This document shows positions 47,080 through 54,296 of a DNA stretch of 64,000 nucleotides, piece after piece. Numbering within the stretch: the stretch's first letter is position 1; every line of letters begins with the position of its first letter. The stretch is from Kluyvera intermedia (lineage in GTDB: Bacteria; Pseudomonadota; Gammaproteobacteria; Enterobacterales; Enterobacteriaceae). Below the pieces are notes generated by a model. That model made no database searches and had not been told where the DNA came from. It saw nothing but the letters and a program-made list of their open reading frames with translations. A program made the translations under genes and the position numbers. Location of the stretch: positions 218,883 to 282,882 of the forward strand of contig NZ_JAKCNS010000011.1 in NCBI RefSeq assembly GCF_021440345.1, read 5' to 3'.

Positions 47080-47286
47080 TCACCCCCACGCCTTGCTTTG
47101 CCACACACGGCTCGGGCGCGGCGCTTTATCGCCTTCCGGCAACTGCGCGCTGATAGTCCAGGTGATGTTGTCACAGTTCAGGCTACGCTCGACCTTCACG
47201 CCACGGCGTCGGTAGTTGTCCACCAGTTCGTCGGCCTGTTCGGTGGTGCATTCGTGATGGTGGAACCAGGAATATTTCATCGCCAT
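47080..47286 (-). CDS. Small nin-region protein
   Basis: 68 residues from ATG 47286, sharing a base with the DUF1367 stop (TGATG). MAMKYSWFHHHECTTEQADEL then VDNYRRRGVKVERSLNCDNI and a basic, Trp-containing end. Common between DUF1367 and NinG genes in enterobacterial prophages; function unknown. The longer frame to 47370 overlaps DUF1367 and is rejected. Confidence 0.75.
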   Translation of the reverse strand: MAMKYSWFHHHECTTEQADELVDNYRRRGVKVERSLNCDNITWTISAQLPEGDKAPRPSRVWQSKAWG

Positions 47287-47885
47287 CACCCCGCAAAGCT
47301 CATGAGCTGCGATGCGGCGTTTTCCGCTTCTCGCTGAGTCTTGAATGCCCGGGACAATACCCAGCGCCACAGAACATCGAGCGCGGCTTTGTACAGTTGC
47401 TGGAACTCGGTTTCGTCCATGTTAGCGAAGGCAATACTGCGGGGATGTTTGCGAAGTGTTCCGTCAGGAAGCTGAATAGCGTCATAGTGACCAGACTCGA
47501 CGATCACCCAGGCGCGATAAGCATCATAGGATTTGCAGATGCTGATGCTACCGGCGCGCTTATCGGCGATGCGGTCCAGATATTGCTCGGCAGCATCCAG
47601 GAGTGCTGCTTCGCTTCCCGCGAATGAGGCAAGGAATTTAGCGTACCCGGTTACCAGCTTGCGTTCGTTGGAGGAGATCGCCCCGCCAGTAGGTTCCCAG
47701 TATTCAAACCCGAGATTCAGGAGCGCAAAGAAACGGCGATGGAATGCGGGATTCCTCACCTGACGAAATTCGGCTACCAGCACGGCGCCGAGTTTGATTT
47801 TTGATTGCAGAATATCGCTGGTCTCCGGCGTAGCGGGGATCAGGATTCCTGATGATTGCTTAATGAGTTGTAGTTCGTGCGCCAT
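47286..47885 (-). CDS. DUF1367 family protein
   Basis: 199 residues: LQLIKQSSGILIPATPETSD, VLVAEFRQVRNPAFHRRFFA, LLNLGFEYWEPTGGAIS, DVLWRWVLSRAFKTQ. This is a highly conserved phage family of unknown function in the nin region. First gene of the nin-Q transcript; a promoter at 47936-47964 precedes it. Confidence 0.88.
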   Translation of the reverse strand: MAHELQLIKQSSGILIPATPETSDILQSKIKLGAVLVAEFRQVRNPAFHRRFFALLNLGFEYWEPTGGAISSNERKLVTGYAKFLASFAGSEAALLDAAEQYLDRIADKRAGSISICKSYDAYRAWVIVESGHYDAIQLPDGTLRKHPRSIAFANMDETEFQQLYKAALDVLWRWVLSRAFKTQREAENAASQLMSFAG

Positions 47886-47935
47886 GGTACTCTCCGTGGC
47901 GCATAAGGCTGTCAGTTGTTCAGGCTGACACTGAC

Positions 47936-47964
47936 ATTATGTACAGGTGATAATGGAAAATCAA
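47936..47964 (-). promoter_or_regulatory. Promoter upstream of DUF1367
   Basis: Minus-strand TTGATT (47964-47959), 17 bp, CATAAT (47941-47936); predicted start about 45 bp before the ATG. Confidence 0.6.
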
Positions 47965-47973
47965 TGCAAGAAA

Positions 47974-47993
47974 AAACCCGCCGTAGCGGGTTT
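47974..47993 (-). terminator. Terminator after the small secreted protein gene
   Basis: AAACCCGC-TACG-GCGGGTTT with a T-rich tail on the minus strand; nearly identical to 48255-48272. Confidence 0.75.
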
Positions 47994-48024
47994 AATCTTG
48001 ATGGTGAGTGCTATTTATTGATAA

Positions 48025-48192
48025 CTATTTCTGGCAAACCTTCTTGGACTTGCTGATAGAGCCATCATTACAAACAAATTTTTCACCCGAACAATGCGAT
48101 ATTCCGCCTTTCTTACCTGAGCATGGCTTGTTTGCTGCCGTTGCTGTCAGTGAAAAAAGTGACACCAATAAAACAACAAGAACTTTCTTCAT
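48025..48192 (-). CDS. Small secreted cysteine-rich protein
   Basis: 55 residues. Signal peptide MKKVLVVLLVSLFSLTATA (cleavage after ATA/A), mature part ANKPCSGKKGGISHCSGEKF and VCNDGSISKSKKVC with four Cys that could form two disulphides. Similar mini-proteins occur in many enterobacterial prophages; function unknown. AGGG before the ATG. Flanked by two nearly identical terminators, and its leader matches that of the lipoprotein at 28387-28908. Confidence 0.75.
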   Translation of the reverse strand: MKKVLVVLLVSLFSLTATAANKPCSGKKGGISHCSGEKFVCNDGSISKSKKVCQK

Positions 48193-48254
48193 ATCCCTAT
48201 TCCCATCAGTAAAAGTAAGTGAATCGTAGCAGGGATCGATGAAGCGAAAAAGAA

Positions 48255-48272
48255 AACCCGCCGTAGCGGGTT
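48255..48272 (-). terminator. Terminator after the 203-residue accessory gene
   Basis: AACCCGC-TACG-GCGGGTT followed by TTCTTTTT on the minus strand; near copy of the terminator at 47974-47993. Confidence 0.72.
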
Positions 48273-48319
48273 ATATTGTCGATATGGGAATTCACATATC
48301 GCTTGTATGGCAGGTTATA

Positions 48320-48931
48320 TCAATCACCAGAGTCTACGAGCTTTTGCATAGCACCTGCGTAACGGGACATGCCGATTTCCAATGCTAACCTCACGTCCTG
48401 CTGCGGTGCTGCTGCGAGCATAGCCCTGTATGTCGGGTTAATGGCATCATGTTCGTTCATTGCTGCCCATCCTGCTTTATTCATAGCCTCCGTTGGCTCT
48501 TTTGGAACCAACTGCCAACCATCCGGAGTTACCGGAGAGTTGCGCATGGCCACCTTCAATGCCTCGTAGAAGCACACCTTCAAATTATTGAACTGGTATC
48601 CATTAAGTGGACCATGCTCTGTCAGCATGTCGTGTAACTTCCATGCGGCATCGTTAACATCATTAGATGACTGTGTTGGTATCGTGCAGGGCGCTGGAGG
48701 TGTAATGCCCTCAATCTCCATAATTCGTTCGTCATCAGTTGGCTCGTCACCTTTGCGACTCACCAGCAGCTCTTCCAGCCCTTTAATCGCATCAGCGATG
48801 ACGTATGCCATGTCGCCGCCGTTCTGGTACTGGAGGGAGCGTTTCAGCTCTGCGATGAGGCGGATAAGCCGCTCAGCGGTAAGCGGTTTGTTTGCAGGAT
48901 GGTTAGCTGGGTCTGTTAAGTTGATATTCAT
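48320..48931 (-). CDS. Phage accessory protein of unknown function
   Basis: 203 residues: MNINLTDPANHPANKPLTAE, MAYVIADAIKGLEELLVSRK, SPVTPDGWQLVPKEPTEAMN and a C-terminal AMLAAAPQQDVRLALEIGMS. The 'PDGWQLVP.EPT..M' motif is common to variable lambdoid accessory proteins. No enzymatic motif. Overlaps the next gene upstream by 4 bp. Confidence 0.7.
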   Translation of the reverse strand: MNINLTDPANHPANKPLTAERLIRLIAELKRSLQYQNGGDMAYVIADAIKGLEELLVSRKGDEPTDDERIMEIEGITPPAPCTIPTQSSNDVNDAAWKLHDMLTEHGPLNGYQFNNLKVCFYEALKVAMRNSPVTPDGWQLVPKEPTEAMNKAGWAAMNEHDAINPTYRAMLAAAPQQDVRLALEIGMSRYAGAMQKLVDSGD

Positions 48932-49203
48932 GCTGCACGCTTCTGCTTACGGTTAGAGCGGCACACAAGCGCCCAAAAGTTCATTTCGCAAATCATCGCC
49001 GTCAGCACTTCAGCCCGACGACGACACCCTAATTTATTGGACTTCCCAACCGACCGCTTGCGCTGACGCAACACCTTTCGTGTGTGCGCCGCCTGTACTT
49101 CATCACGTCGCTGTTTTGAGGCGTAAACACCCTTTGCAGGTACTTTCCGCGCCTGTTTCTGGTAGGCAGTTAACAGGTCATGCACATCTGATGATTTAGT
49201 CAT
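48928..49203 (-). CDS. Small basic phage protein
   Basis: 91 residues, strongly basic (RKVLRQRKRSVGKSNKLGCR, ending CRSNRKQKRAA). Possibly nucleic-acid binding; no family recognised. Stop overlaps the next gene as ATGA. Confidence 0.6.
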   Translation of the reverse strand: MTKSSDVHDLLTAYQKQARKVPAKGVYASKQRRDEVQAAHTRKVLRQRKRSVGKSNKLGCRRRAEVLTAMICEMNFWALVCRSNRKQKRAA

Positions 49204-49217
49204 TCTGTTTACGCTCC

Positions 49218-49334
49218 TTAGCGCTTATATCCAGTGAGAAACATGAAGCCGACAACGGTGCACACAGCAACGCCTATTCCCGCAATGCCGATTAACGCCC
49301 AGACCAGAATTGTTCCGATTGTTGCAATCATCAT
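49218..49334 (-). CDS. 38-residue single-TM protein
   Basis: Reads MMIATIGTILVWALIGIAGI then a further hydrophobic stretch and a GYKR end: one membrane-spanning helix with a basic tail. Its ATG overlaps the stop of the upstream gene (ATGA). Resembles small hydrophobic phage proteins of unknown function. Confidence 0.6.
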   Translation of the reverse strand: MMIATIGTILVWALIGIAGIGVAVCTVVGFMFLTGYKR

Positions 49335-49825
49335 CCTTCTCCTTCGATAACCTGGATGCCAGCGGCGTCGAGCATTTCAAAAATCGCCGTTTTGTTAAAC
49401 CAGTGTCCTGCTGGGTATGGCACCATTACCGCATGCCCACTTTGAACAACCCCCACGTGTAACTCAGGAAGCTTCACGGTGACTGTGCGGGACTCCAGCA
49501 CGCTATTCGATAACTCGACAGTTCTCAGTTGTTCCTGCAGCTGTTTCACCTCGTCGAAAAGTTCGCAGGCATGGCGGCCTTGCTTAGCGCTTTTATGCTG
49601 CTCAGCTTCCAGCGCCTCTACCAGAGTCCGAATCATCCGCGCGGCCTGTCCACACTCATCAACGATAGAAACGTTTGTGCCGGTTTCTACTCCATCGACT
49701 TCGAATCGCAAATCGACATCATCAGAATCAATATCGCTGGCCTCAAATTGAGAGATATATTCCATTGTGAATGCGGACGCTTTTGCTTTGCTGACGAGCA
49801 GCGCCAGTGCGGTGATATCGTTCAT
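49331..49825 (-). CDS. Phage accessory protein (Ea22/Ead-like style)
   Basis: 164 residues: MNDITALALLVSKAKASAFT, helical middle (RMIRTLVEALEAEQHKSAKQ, LFDEVKQLQEQLRTVE), and a C-terminal domain (GHWFNKTAIFEMLDAAGIQV). Coiled-coil plus mosaic tail, as in variable lambdoid Ea-type proteins. Function unknown. Confidence 0.65.
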   Translation of the reverse strand: MNDITALALLVSKAKASAFTMEYISQFEASDIDSDDVDLRFEVDGVETGTNVSIVDECGQAARMIRTLVEALEAEQHKSAKQGRHACELFDEVKQLQEQLRTVELSNSVLESRTVTVKLPELHVGVVQSGHAVMVPYPAGHWFNKTAIFEMLDAAGIQVIEGEG

Positions 49826-50046
49826 TCCTCGTCCTCCAAGTCAGCAATAGCGTCCATAACGTCAGAGCCGCGAATAATTTCAAATGCGTGGCAGGCCATT
49901 TTAAAAACGAGCTGCTCTTGCGGGTGCGGTGATTCCCAGTACTTAAATCCTGGGCGGTGCGAGTAGCCCTGCATCGCGTAAAATTCACCGGCAAGCTCAA
50001 TGGCCGCATCGACTAGTTCGCGATTTGTCATTGGCTGGTTAGTCAT
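49822..50046 (-). CDS. Small phage accessory protein
   Basis: 74 residues from ATG 50046 with AAGGAGC upstream: MTNQPMTNRELVDAAIELAG, WESPHPQEQLVFKMACHAFE, ending in an acidic DLEDEE. Overlaps both neighbours. No family recognised. The longer frame to 50169 lies within the upstream gene and is rejected. Confidence 0.65.
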   Translation of the reverse strand: MTNQPMTNRELVDAAIELAGEFYAMQGYSHRPGFKYWESPHPQEQLVFKMACHAFEIIRGSDVMDAIADLEDEE

Positions 50047-50587
50047 GCTCGGCTCCTTGGCGTAACTGGGCGGCGAACTCAACAGCACGAAATACAGCTG
50101 ATTTAATTGCGTGAGTGTGATTGCTACCCGGTCGAAGTTGCTGATAAACATGACCGAGTTCAGTTGCAAATTTATCTACGCCACGCGCTTCTGCGTCAGC
50201 CAGGTACGCGTCTGTTGCCGGGGTTTCCAGTGAGCGATATAGCGCAACGATATCGTCAGTTTCGCTTGGCTCTTCGTGAGAGCAGTTGGGGCATACAGCG
50301 ATAGAGCCAGCATGCTGTTCGATGAGTTCTTTCAGCCCCGCATTCTCCGCGACCGCCTGCACCACCTTCAGCTCCAGATTGTGAATAGTCGCGTTTGCTG
50401 CTGTGAACTCGCGACGGGATTCAGATGGTTGCTGCTCTGATGCTTTGGATGCTGCTTTCCATCCCATCCATGCGCCCTGAACCAATTCATCCCGATACTG
50501 CTCTTCACCATCATCATCGGTAAAAGTCGAACGGCTCCAGTAAGGTTGCAGCCACGCTTCAAATTGTTCTCTGCTAGTCATGCTCAT
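50039..50587 (-). CDS. Phage accessory protein (Ea22-like mosaic)
   Basis: 182 residues. N-terminal REQFEAWLQPYWSRS and GAWMGWKAASKASEQQP, typical of a shared phage module ('..AWLGWQAA'), a coiled coil, a CPNCSHEEP segment and a C-terminal AVFRAVEFAAQLRQGAE. Function unknown. Overlaps the DnaC-like gene by 4 bp. Confidence 0.65.
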   Translation of the reverse strand: MSMTSREQFEAWLQPYWSRSTFTDDDGEEQYRDELVQGAWMGWKAASKASEQQPSESRREFTAANATIHNLELKVVQAVAENAGLKELIEQHAGSIAVCPNCSHEEPSETDDIVALYRSLETPATDAYLADAEARGVDKFATELGHVYQQLRPGSNHTHAIKSAVFRAVEFAAQLRQGAEHD

Positions 50588-51333
50588 TTCACTGCCCTCA
50601 GATGCGATACGTTCTTGCGGTAACTGGCCCAGTCAAAGTTCACCCAGATGCCGTTATCCATGGTTAAGCGGTCGATAATTCGAAGCCCCAGTGCATCATG
50701 AAGCCCTGCATGATTCAGGTTCGTCAGTACGCCAACAGGCTTCATCGACGACAACCGGCGATCGATAACCTGATTCAGAATGACCTTTTCGCCACTGCTG
50801 CCGCGTTGAATACCGACCTCATCCAGCACCAGCAACTCAACTTTGCAGAGGTCATCCAACAGAGAGGCTTCCGACTGGCCGCCGTCGTAGCACTCGCGAA
50901 CCCGGAGCATCAGATCCGGAATGGTGACAACCAGAACTGAATGGCCAGCAGCCAGGAGATGGTTTCCGATAGCCGCAGCAAGATGGTTTTTGCCAGTGCC
51001 CGGACCGCCGCTGAACACGAAACTTGCAAAGCCGGTCCCGAAGTTCTGCGCGTAGCTTTTCGCCATGGTGTAGGCCTTGCGCTGTTGCTCGCTGGATACT
51101 TCGTAGTTGGCGAACGTGCAGCTGCGATGCAGGCTCTGGATACCAGATCGACCGAAGATTTTCTCTGTGCGCGCTTTCTGATTCCGCTTGCCCAGCTCTT
51201 CGCAATGTTTCAGGCCTTCTTCCCGTTGCCACGCCAGAAGCTCTGCTGCGCTGGTGAACTTAGGCTGAACGCCTGGCGGTATGAGTTTTTTCAGGCGCTC
51301 AAGAGCACTGCCGGAATTAACAATGTTTTTCAC
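50584..51333 (-). CDS. DnaC-like helicase loader (replication protein P analogue)
   Basis: 249 residues, AAA+ ATPase. Walker A GGPGTGKNHLAAAI, with the Asn typical of DnaC, Walker B VELLVLDEVGIQ, sensor GVLTNLNHAG and an Arg-rich C-terminus. It should load host DnaB at the phage origin together with the O-like protein encoded 2 bp upstream. Confidence 0.92.
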   Translation of the reverse strand: MKNIVNSGSALERLKKLIPPGVQPKFTSAAELLAWQREEGLKHCEELGKRNQKARTEKIFGRSGIQSLHRSCTFANYEVSSEQQRKAYTMAKSYAQNFGTGFASFVFSGGPGTGKNHLAAAIGNHLLAAGHSVLVVTIPDLMLRVRECYDGGQSEASLLDDLCKVELLVLDEVGIQRGSSGEKVILNQVIDRRLSSMKPVGVLTNLNHAGLHDALGLRIIDRLTMDNGIWVNFDWASYRKNVSHLRAVK

Positions 51334-51335
51334 CG

Positions 51336-52283
51336 TTACCCCCTGAATCCGGTTGGGATGGTTTTATCTGGCTCAGAAATGCGATTGGGATCTCGCTGTC
51401 CAACATGGACGGTCCTTTGGCCGTGACCACGCGATTGCAACAGACTGTTGGCAAAGGTCTGCTCCCAAGCCAACTGGTGTTTAACCTTGCCGTCAGGTAT
51501 CCAGTAATCACGGAATTGATGAAGTTCTTCAGCGGTGTAACCCGGCTCAGTGCCGACGTTCTTACCCCAGAGCGCAGCCTGACGCACGAAGTCTGGAGAC
51601 GGGGTCCATGAGTCAGTGATCGGAAATTTACCCAATGGGCCAAAATCCAGACCGGGCCCAAAATCCTCGTTCTGAGGTTTGGGAGGGATAACTGGCAGAG
51701 GTGGGTGATTTCCAGAAATATCATCCCCAGAATGACTTCCGCCCGCGCGTTCTCTCTCTGGGTTTAGATCTTCTCTTCTCTTCTCTTCTCTGTGGTTACG
51801 CGTTACGTTATTAGTAACGTTACTCGTTACGTTACTTTCCTGGAGTTTTTTCCGTTCACGAAACTCCTTCTGGCGCTGCGCATTTGTCTTGGCCGTAGCT
51901 GAGCGCATATCACCTGACGTATTGTATTCATTGAAGTTTGGAAGAATGACGCAGTTATTCTCCGCATCATAAATGGCCCAGCCTACGGTTGATAATGCAG
52001 CCCCAAAACCGGGTACTCCGACAATATCATCGATATCAGACAGGTCTGCATTTTCAAATACACCGTTACGCGAGTGTTCATTTGCCGCAGACCAAAACGT
52101 TACTAGTAACGACACCGTAACGTTACGGGTTACGTTACGCGTTACAACGTCTGATAACGTGGTGTTATGCGAAAGTGTGAACATTTTTCCCACCTCCGGT
52201 GAACGCTCCAGTATTCGCGCAATTCCGTTCACCTTCGGGCTGGTGACCAGTGATGTACGCATCTTTATCCAGTCTCCGGCCAT
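51336..52283 (-). CDS. Replication protein with DnaT-like C-terminus (O analogue)
   Basis: 315 residues from ATG 52283 with AGGAGG upstream. N-terminal winged-helix-like part (MAGDWIKMRTSLVTSPKVNG, ARILERSPEVGKMFTLS), a low-complexity centre with Asn-Val-Thr repeats and an acidic/basic linker, and a C-terminal DnaT-type domain (SWTPSPDFVRQAALWGKN, FRDYWIPDGKVKHQLAWEQT). Predicted to bind the origin within its own gene and recruit the DnaC-like loader. Confidence 0.85.
   Translation of the reverse strand: MAGDWIKMRTSLVTSPKVNGIARILERSPEVGKMFTLSHNTTLSDVVTRNVTRNVTVSLLVTFWSAANEHSRNGVFENADLSDIDDIVGVPGFGAALSTVGWAIYDAENNCVILPNFNEYNTSGDMRSATAKTNAQRQKEFRERKKLQESNVTSNVTNNVTRNHREEKRREDLNPERERAGGSHSGDDISGNHPPLPVIPPKPQNEDFGPGLDFGPLGKFPITDSWTPSPDFVRQAALWGKNVGTEPGYTAEELHQFRDYWIPDGKVKHQLAWEQTFANSLLQSRGHGQRTVHVGQRDPNRISEPDKTIPTGFRG
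51794..52146. repeat. GTTAC repeat clusters in the O-like gene (candidate origin)
   Basis: Two clusters, 51795-51836 (six copies) and 52099-52145 (seven copies), of GTTAC or GTAAC, often as GTTACG and in palindromes such as AACGTTACTAGTAACG. Between and beside them lie a polypurine tract (minus-strand GAAGAGAAGAGAAGAGAAGA) and moderately AT-rich DNA. Lambdoid origins lie inside O as iterons, so this is a candidate ori. Confidence 0.5.
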
Positions 52284-52367
52284 TAAGTCCTCCTGAAGAA
52301 TAATTAAGGGAAGATTTATCCAGTCGCGGTCCGACACGCTGGCAAAACAATTTGTTGTTAGGCATAC

Positions 52368-52454
52368 TTACCCCGCAATGATTTCGCAATGAATTGCACC
52401 AGAAAGCCGTTGGTGTTCGCGCACCGCGGCTTTCGCCATTTTTGAACCGGTCAT
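52368..52454 (-). CDS. Small ORF coupled to ydaT
   Basis: 28 codons starting in an ATGA overlap with the ydaT stop: MTGSKMAKAAVREHQRLSGA then IHCEIIAG. No recognised family; supported only by the overlap and lack of another gene here. Confidence 0.35.
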   Translation of the reverse strand: MTGSKMAKAAVREHQRLSGAIHCEIIAG

Positions 52455-52990
52455 ATAGCCCCCAGCATCATCTGCACCATCTCCATCAGCGGACCAGTTA
52501 ACCCAGGGTCAACGCGATACATCTCCACGATCCCCTCGCTCAACTCTTTCAGCTTCTGATGCCGTGGCGCATCCAGCGCGACGGCAATCTTTGCTTCACT
52601 GGTTTCTTTCTCCATACGCGCCAGGCGAGCCATGATGTTGTCCTCTGGCAGCAGGCGATTGCGAAACTCAATCGGCAGAACCGCGAGGATTGCCGGGGTT
52701 AGCTGGCGGACGTTCTCGCGATACCGCTCGCTGTTGAATTGGTTGTCCAGGAAGCGAAAGAGCTTCTGGCGTTTCCGGCAGAGATCATCAGGGAAAGTGA
52801 TGTCATCACCACCCTGCGCCTGGTACTCTTCGATGATCAGAGCCGTAACTACGTCCTGACCATCTGCGCCCGCCCAGGAGCGGACCGCGTCACGAATGGC
52901 ATCATGTTTATCGCCATGCTCTTGTTGAGCACGATTTATCATCGCGGACGAATGGAATCCGGTATTTTGTTGGTACGTAAGTGATTGCAT
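52451..52990 (-). CDS. YdaT-like phage regulator
   Basis: 179 residues from ATG 52990. AMINRAQQEHGDKHDAIRDA and VRSWAGADGQDVVTALIIEE match YdaT of the Rac prophage, followed by LTPAILAVLPIEFRNRLLPE. In Rac, ydaS-ydaT were described as toxin-antitoxin-like; in lambdoid context they occupy the cro-cII slots, so YdaT may be a CII-like regulator. Transcribed from PR after ydaS. Confidence 0.82.
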   Translation of the reverse strand: MQSLTYQQNTGFHSSAMINRAQQEHGDKHDAIRDAVRSWAGADGQDVVTALIIEEYQAQGGDDITFPDDLCRKRQKLFRFLDNQFNSERYRENVRQLTPAILAVLPIEFRNRLLPEDNIMARLARMEKETSEAKIAVALDAPRHQKLKELSEGIVEMYRVDPGLTGPLMEMVQMMLGAI

Positions 52991-53015
52991 AGTGCTTTCC
53001 CTTTCGTGGTTAGAA

Positions 53016-53237
53016 TTAGCGGTTGTTTGAACCAAGCAACAATGCGAGATCTGGACGAATATCAGCTGGCTTAACCTTCCCGTTTGTTGCTGACACGATT
53101 TTCATAACGTATCGCGCATCAATGCCGCCTCCATGGAGCCATCGCCAAACAGTTGGCTGAGCTACACCGCAGAGGTCTGCAAGCTTTTTTTGACTGCCGG
53201 CAATATCAATGGCGCGTTGGATTATTTTGTTGGTCAT
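53016..53237 (-). CDS. Cro-like regulator (YdaS family)
   Basis: 73 residues from ATG 53237 (AGGA upstream). HTH AGSQKKLADLCGVAQPTVWR with recognition helix VAQPTVWR, nearly the same as that of the adjacent CI (VAQPTIWR). First gene of the leftward PR transcript, as Cro is in lambda. Divergent from cI across the operator region. Confidence 0.85.
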   Translation of the reverse strand: MTNKIIQRAIDIAGSQKKLADLCGVAQPTVWRWLHGGGIDARYVMKIVSATNGKVKPADIRPDLALLLGSNNR

Positions 53238-53243
53238 TTTCAA

Positions 53244-53346
53244 TTCCTAAAAGTATTGAACGAGACAATGATAGCAATGCGTATTAATCAAGGCAATAGC
53301 AAAACGTGTTTTGACCATCAATACGCAAGCGTATAAATTAAAAACC
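53244..53346. promoter_or_regulatory. OR-like operator region with divergent PR and PRM
   Basis: Leftward PR: TTGCCT (53296-53291), 17 bp, TATCAT (53273-53268). Rightward PRM: TTTGAC (53310-53315), 16 bp, TATAAA (53332-53337). Operator-like palindromes: ATAGCAATGCGTATTAAT (53271-53288), overlapping PR, and ATACGC-AA-GCGTAT (53321-53334), overlapping PRM. The first nearly equals the remote site at 56224-56241. Confidence 0.72.
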
Positions 53347-54045
53347 ATGAAAAAAGAAACTCTTGCTGAACGCCTGAATCAGGCAATGGAACAGTCCGGG
53401 ATGTCTCAGGGCGCTCTTGCGAAGGCGTCAGGAGTTGCTCAGCCAACCATCTGGAGACTAACGAGCGGTAACGCTCGCGGTTCGACTAAGATTGTAGAAA
53501 TTGCGAATGCGCTCGGTGTGAGAACTGAGTGGTTGTCTACAGGTATTGGGCCAATGAGATCTGACGGTCAACAACCAGCTTCCATTGCTCCTATAAAAGC
53601 CGATCCAAACATTTTCCGTGTTGACGTCCTCGACCTTACAGTCAGCGCTGGCCCCGGAGTCATTAATAGTGAGTTCGTGGAGGTGTTACGCTCCGTGGAA
53701 TACTCAGTTGAAGATGCGCGCCAGATGTTCAACGGGCGTAAACAAGAGCAGATCCGTATTATCAACGTTCGCGGTGACAGCATGTCCGGAACAATTGAAC
53801 CAGGTGATCTTCTTTTCGTCGACATTAGCATTCAGCATTTCGATGGAGATGGCATTTACGCATTCCTGTACGACGAAACAGCTCATGTTAAGCGACTTCA
53901 GAAGATGAAAGACAAACTACTGGTAATCTCAGACAACCAGACCTATCGCCCGTGGGAGCCAATTGAGAAGGAAGAGATGAACAAGATTTTCGTCTTCGGG
54001 AAGGTGATTGGTAGCATGCCGCAGACGTACAGGAAGCATGGGTAA
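53347..54045 (+). CDS. CI-like prophage repressor (LexA/S24 type)
   Basis: 232 residues from ATG 53347. N-terminal HTH (MSQGALAKASGVAQPTIWRL) and C-terminal S24 domain with cleavage site Ala101-Gly102, nucleophile Ser145 (RGDSMSG) and Lys182 (AHVKRL). RecA-stimulated self-cleavage on DNA damage is predicted, so the prophage should be SOS-inducible. There is no Shine-Dalgarno, and the predicted PRM start lies about 3 nt before the ATG, so the mRNA may be nearly leaderless as for lambda cI. Confidence 0.93.
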   Translation: MKKETLAERLNQAMEQSGMSQGALAKASGVAQPTIWRLTSGNARGSTKIVEIANALGVRTEWLSTGIGPMRSDGQQPASIAPIKADPNIFRVDVLDLTVSAGPGVINSEFVEVLRSVEYSVEDARQMFNGRKQEQIRIINVRGDSMSGTIEPGDLLFVDISIQHFDGDGIYAFLYDETAHVKRLQKMKDKLLVISDNQTYRPWEPIEKEEMNKIFVFGKVIGSMPQTYRKHG

Positions 54046-54156
54046 GAAGTTGCCTGAATCACCGCAGGAAATGGTTTTTTCTCCATCCGCCTGAAAGAGC
54101 TGGATGCTATGTACGAGAAGTACATGAAGGGCCGAATTCGTTCATCTGAGGATTGA
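54038..54156 (+). pseudogene. Small ORF after cI, apparently frameshifted in a T run
   Basis: Starts at an ATG overlapping the cI stop: MGKKLPESPQEMVF, then in the -1 frame FSIRLKELDAMYEKYMKGRI and RSSED before a stop. The two halves join at a run of six T; one extra T would give a 39-codon gene. Either a one-base deletion or a programmed shift. The second half looks strongly coding (helical, charged). Family unknown. Confidence 0.4.
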
Positions 54157-54157
54157 G

Positions 54158-54283
54158 ATGATGCAGCGGGAACGATTGAGGTATCTAACAAAAATCGATG
54201 TTGAGATTTGGCATGACTTTGCTTCAGGCGCTGTCCTAGCGGGCCCGGCATTTGAAATGCATCAGTTAAGCAACCACGAATAG
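54158..54283 (+). CDS. 41-codon ORF between cI and the HipA-like gene
   Basis: Reads MMQRERLRYLTKIDVEIWHD then FASGAVLAGPAFEMHQLSNH. Begins 1 bp after the previous stop and ends 13 bp before the HipA-like start, an operon-like fit. No family recognised, though the composition looks protein-like. Confidence 0.45.
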   Translation: MMQRERLRYLTKIDVEIWHDFASGAVLAGPAFEMHQLSNHE

Positions 54284-54296
54284 GCAAGGATTAGTG

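Noticed and set aside
52451..53237. Reading ydaS/ydaT as a stand-alone toxin-antitoxin system
   Set aside because: Position at PR, the recognition helix shared with CI and the order before replication genes fit cro/cII-like roles better; toxicity on overexpression is not excluded.
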